Below are positions 6,433-9,063 of a stretch of 9,063 nucleotides of DNA, piece after piece. Within the stretch, counting starts at the first letter, position 1. Each line of letters begins with the position of its first letter. The stretch is from the NCBI GenBank assembly GCA_900553845.1, contig USEW01000072.1, forward strand, positions 1 through 9,063, read 5' to 3'. The notes under the pieces were generated by a model that saw only the letters and a list, made by a program, of their open reading frames with translations, searched no databases and was not told where the DNA came from. The DNA comes from an uncultured bacterium (lineage in GTDB: Bacteria; Cyanobacteriota; Vampirovibrionia; Gastranaerophilales; Gastranaerophilaceae). The translations under genes and the position numbers were made by a program.

Positions 6433-6523
6433 ACTTTTTGCTCATATTTATGTTTATATTTACCCTACTCTTTGCAAAACAATACTTGTAGAGTTAATAT
6501 TTCTTTACAATTCTAAAATAAAA

Positions 6524-9019
6524 TTAAAAACGTTTAAGGTTCCCAACACATGAATCGACTGCTTTTTGTCCCAATTTTCCAAAATCAATCATAAATATAT
6601 CACCAGATGACTCGTTAATTATGTTTTCAATCGTGCCGATTCCAAACTGTGGATGAAAAACCCTGTCACCTTTCTTAAACTTTATGTTAGTTTGTGCTTT
6701 AACACCATTTATTTCCATTTTGCGCTTTTCTTCAAGCATTTTTTTTATAGGGTTATTATCCAATATATTCTTAATTTTGGCTTCATCGGCTTCTTTTTTC
6801 AATCTTGCTTTGTTTTCCATTTCTTTTTGTTTTAAAGGTGCTACAAAGTTGCGTCCAAACGAATCGTTTGATGAAGATGTGATATTTGGTTGTTTTTTAA
6901 TAAACACAGTTTTGCTTTTAATATTATTTGGTGCAACAAAGGAGTTTCCAAAACTATTTGTTGATCTTATTTTATCAACCGCACTTTTAAATGTATTTTG
7001 GTTTTTGAAGTTGTAATTTTGCATTGAATTTGTATTTGGTTGTTTTGCTTCAATTAAATGCTCAGGAATTTCATTAAAAAACCTGCTGGGGTTATAAAAA
7101 TGACATTCACCCCACATTTGACGACTTTTTGCATTAGTTAAGAACAGCTTTTTTTTTGCACGTGTTATTCCAACATACATCAAACGACGTTCTTCCTCCA
7201 TCTCGGAATTATCATTTAATGAACGGCTGTGAGGAAATATTCCTTCATCCAAGCCTGCTATAAATACAGTATCAAATTCAAGTCCCTTAGCACTATGAAG
7301 AGTCATAAGCGTAATACTGTCATCTCCTTCATTTTCATTTTTAACGTTATCTAAATCACTTACAAGTGCAACCTGAGACAGAAATTCACCTAAAATATTG
7401 TCATCCTCCTGAAATTCAAATGATTTTGCAACATTTATAAGCTCTTGAAGGTTTTCAATACGGCTTTGTGCTTCTACTTTGTTTTCATCCTCTTTTAATT
7501 CTTTTAAATACCCACTTTGTTCAATAACAAAACCAATTGTCTCATTTAGTTCAATCGACACTTTTGAAAAATCAATAAGTTTTAAAATAGTATTTGCAAA
7601 ATCTTTTAGTTTTAATTTTGTTCCCGCATTAAAATCATCATATTCATCAATATTTAAAAGAATATTAAAGATTGAAGTATTTTCATCAATAGCGAGCGTA
7701 TCAAGTTTCTTTAATGTTGTTGCTCCAATACCGCGTTTGGGCACATTGATAATACGTTTTATACTCTGTGAGTCGTTAGGATTATACATTAATTTTAAAT
7801 ACGCAATAATATCCTTTATTTCTTTCCTGTCATAAAATTTTAATCCGCCAAACATTTTATAAGGCAGACCTCTTGATATCAAAGCTTCTTCAATGGCTCT
7901 TGATTGAGAGTTTGTTCTGTATAAAACAGCAAAATCATCCCAGCTTTTGTCAGCTTTTTTTAAGCTTTCAATTCTTGAAGCTATATAATTTGCCTCATTT
8001 GATTCATTTATGGCTTCATAATGCTCAATTTTATCACCTTTACCCATATTGGAGTATAAATTCTTGTCAATACGCTGTGAGTTATTCAAAATAACATAAT
8101 TTGCAGCTTCAAGAATTGTTGCTACAGAGCGATAATTCTGTTCTAGTTTTATCAATGTTGTATTACGAAAGTCGCTTTGAAAATTTAAAATAATCCTAAA
8201 ATCCGCGCCACGCCAGCTATATATCGACTGGTCAACATCGCCTACGACGCATAAACTTCGATTTTCAAGCACTGATTCAGACAGATTGTTTGTATATATA
8301 TTTTTTATTAGTGAATATTGTGAAGGGTTTGTATCCTGAAATTCATCCACAAGTATATGGGAAAAACGCGAAAAATATTTTTCACGAACTTCACTGTTAT
8401 TTTCAAGAAGTTTTACTGTTATAAGAAGCATATCATCAAAATCAAGCGCGTTATTCAAAATAAGCTGTTTTTCATATTCTTCATAAACAGAAGCTATTTT
8501 TTCACTTTTATAATCACGCGCTTTTGTTTGAAAAGCATAAGCATTTTGCATTTTATTCTTTGCATTTGATATTACTGTTTTTATAAGCTTTGGTTGATAT
8601 ATTTTATCATCAAGATTCAGTTTTTTTATTGCATTTTTTATAATAGTATTAGAATCAGTTTCGTCATAAATAACAAAATTATTGTTCCAGCTTTGTCCTT
8701 CTTCTGTTTTATATTTGTCTATATCATATCTTAAAATACGCCCACAGATGCTATGAAAAGTTCCTACCCACATTTTTTTGACAGTATCTTCACCAAGGAT
8801 TCCAGAAAGTCTCTCACGCATTTCTTTTGCTGCTTTATTTGTAAACGTTACGGCCATAATTGAATATGGATTTACACCATTATTAACAAGGTTGGCTATA
8901 CGTGTTGTTAAAACACGTGTTTTTCCGCTTCCTGCGCCTGCTAAAATAAGCATGGTGCCAAAACATTGATTTACAGCTTGCTTCTGCTCAGGATTTAACG
9001 TATTTATTATATTTTCCAT
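6524..9019 (-). CDS. pcrA: UvrD/PcrA-type superfamily 1A DNA helicase
   Basis: This ATP-dependent 3'-5' helicase acts in nucleotide-excision repair, removal of RecA filaments and replication-transcription conflicts. Residue numbers count from the ATG at 9019 (831 residues). All motifs are present: Q motif NPEQKQAV (9-16), Walker A AGAGSGKT (27-34), TFTNKAAKEM (58-67), VGTFHSICGR, Walker B VDEFQDTN (224-231), GDVDQSIYSWRGAD (260-273), LEQNYRS (292-298), TLHSAKGLEFDTVF, and EEERRLMYVGITRAKK. A Lys/Asn-rich linker follows. The last 50 residues (GDRVFHPQFGIGTIENI...IDFGKLG) match the PcrA/UvrD C-terminal Tudor-like domain that contacts RNA polymerase. An in-frame TTG two codons upstream (9025) is only 3 nt from the GGA of the ribosome binding site, whereas the ATG has 9 nt, so the ATG is preferred. 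PcrA and UvrD cannot be cleanly separated by eye. No hairpin terminator is evident downstream. Confidence 0.95.
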   Translation of the reverse strand: MENIINTLNPEQKQAVNQCFGTMLILAGAGSGKTRVLTTRIANLVNNGVNPYSIMAVTFTNKAAKEMRERLSGILGEDTVKKMWVGTFHSICGRILRYDIDKYKTEEGQSWNNNFVIYDETDSNTIIKNAIKKLNLDDKIYQPKLIKTVISNAKNKMQNAYAFQTKARDYKSEKIASVYEEYEKQLILNNALDFDDMLLITVKLLENNSEVREKYFSRFSHILVDEFQDTNPSQYSLIKNIYTNNLSESVLENRSLCVVGDVDQSIYSWRGADFRIILNFQSDFRNTTLIKLEQNYRSVATILEAANYVILNNSQRIDKNLYSNMGKGDKIEHYEAINESNEANYIASRIESLKKADKSWDDFAVLYRTNSQSRAIEEALISRGLPYKMFGGLKFYDRKEIKDIIAYLKLMYNPNDSQSIKRIINVPKRGIGATTLKKLDTLAIDENTSIFNILLNIDEYDDFNAGTKLKLKDFANTILKLIDFSKVSIELNETIGFVIEQSGYLKELKEDENKVEAQSRIENLQELINVAKSFEFQEDDNILGEFLSQVALVSDLDNVKNENEGDDSITLMTLHSAKGLEFDTVFIAGLDEGIFPHSRSLNDNSEMEEERRLMYVGITRAKKKLFLTNAKSRQMWGECHFYNPSRFFNEIPEHLIEAKQPNTNSMQNYNFKNQNTFKSAVDKIRSTNSFGNSFVAPNNIKSKTVFIKKQPNITSSSNDSFGRNFVAPLKQKEMENKARLKKEADEAKIKNILDNNPIKKMLEEKRKMEINGVKAQTNIKFKKGDRVFHPQFGIGTIENIINESSGDIFMIDFGKLGQKAVDSCVGNLKRF
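6836..6955 (-). repeat. Duplicated SFGxxFVAP peptide motif in the helicase linker
   Basis: Within the helicase gene two copies of a nine-codon motif, SFGNSFVAP (6929-6955) and SFGRNFVAP (6836-6862), are spaced 93 nt (31 codons) apart. They lie in the flexible Lys/Asn/Ser-rich linker between the helicase core and the C-terminal Tudor-like domain. The codons differ between copies, so this is not a recent DNA-level duplication. Confidence 0.6.
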
Positions 9020-9028
9020 TGACAATTT

Positions 9029-9031
9029 TCC
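9029..9031 (-). promoter_or_regulatory. Ribosome binding site deciding the helicase start
   Basis: Minus-strand TTTTGGAAAA places GGA 9 nt before the ATG at 9019 but only 3 nt before the in-frame TTG at 9025. The spacing favours the ATG as the true start. Confidence 0.5.
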
Positions 9032-9051
9032 AAAATAGTATTTTAATATAT

Positions 9052-9062
9052 ATTATATTATA
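9052..9062 (-). promoter_or_regulatory. Possible -10 region of the helicase promoter
   Basis: The minus strand reads TATAATATAAT, two overlapping perfect sigma-70 -10 hexamers, about 35-40 nt upstream of the helicase ATG. That is a sensible distance for a short leader. The -35 element would lie beyond the window edge, and the local sequence is almost pure A/T, so chance matches are easy. Confidence 0.35.
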
Positions 9063-9063
9063 A

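Noticed and set aside
6433..6523. Intrinsic terminator for the helicase gene in the gap before the 613-residue gene
   Set aside because: There is a T-rich stretch just after the stop on the minus strand and a small TTTGCAAA palindrome at 6471-6478, but no stable GC-containing hairpin followed by a T run.
6653..8969. Open frames on the plus strand across the helicase gene (for example 6684-7016 and 7479-7835)
   Set aside because: They are antisense to well-conserved helicase coding sequence, have no ribosome binding sites of note, and read as Phe/Ser/Ile-rich strings typical of the complement of A/T-rich Lys/Asn codons.
1..9063. CRISPR arrays, tRNA or rRNA genes, insertion sequences, riboswitches
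   Set aside because: No regularly spaced direct repeats, cloverleaf-like segments, transposase genes or structured leaders were seen; the intergenic gaps are 165 bp or less and mostly plain A/T-rich DNA.

Overview
The window is an AT-rich bacterial chromosomal segment that uses the standard genetic code: TGA ends the first gene, so it is not a Mycoplasma-type genome. The best lineage clue is the 613-residue protein at 4517-6358. Its N-terminus (MGMAASSLRFAQLTARK, then a GQQINQQR stretch) and its C-terminal coiled coil (KQLDTEQKALQTEIDAVK) resemble, from memory, a family common in gut Gastranaerophilales (Melainabacteria/Vampirovibrionia, the non-photosynthetic sister group of Cyanobacteria). 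That placement is an inference and was not tested by a search.

Layout. Plus strand, 1-1045: two half-size chromate-transporter (CHR family) subunits overlapping by ATGA. The first is cut by the window edge. Plus strand, 1124-4366: a tight four-gene run of dihydroxy-acid dehydratase (ilvD), an 83-residue two-helix membrane protein, a 27-residue single-helix protein that starts inside the end of the previous gene behind a strong GGAGG, and an iron-type alcohol dehydrogenase. A hairpin with A/T tails at 4447-4471 ends this run and probably also stops transcription arriving from the other strand. Minus strand, 4517-6358: the 613-residue protein. Minus strand, 6524-9019: a UvrD/PcrA-type superfamily 1 helicase with all its motifs and the C-terminal RNA-polymerase-binding type domain.

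The most interesting part is 6358-6470. A near-consensus flagellar sigma-28 (FliA/SigD) promoter, TAAAGAAT-N11-GTCGATAA, lies on the minus strand about 40 nt ahead of a good ribosome binding site and the start of the 613-residue protein. That protein has the general layout of flagellar axial or type-III-exported proteins: conserved helical ends, a variable S/N/D/Y-rich middle, no signal peptide, one Cys and no Trp. The promoter and the protein layout are independent observations, and together they suggest an undescribed surface or exported protein co-regulated with motility. The other genes are ordinary metabolism, transport and DNA repair. No RNA genes, mobile elements or CRISPR arrays were seen.
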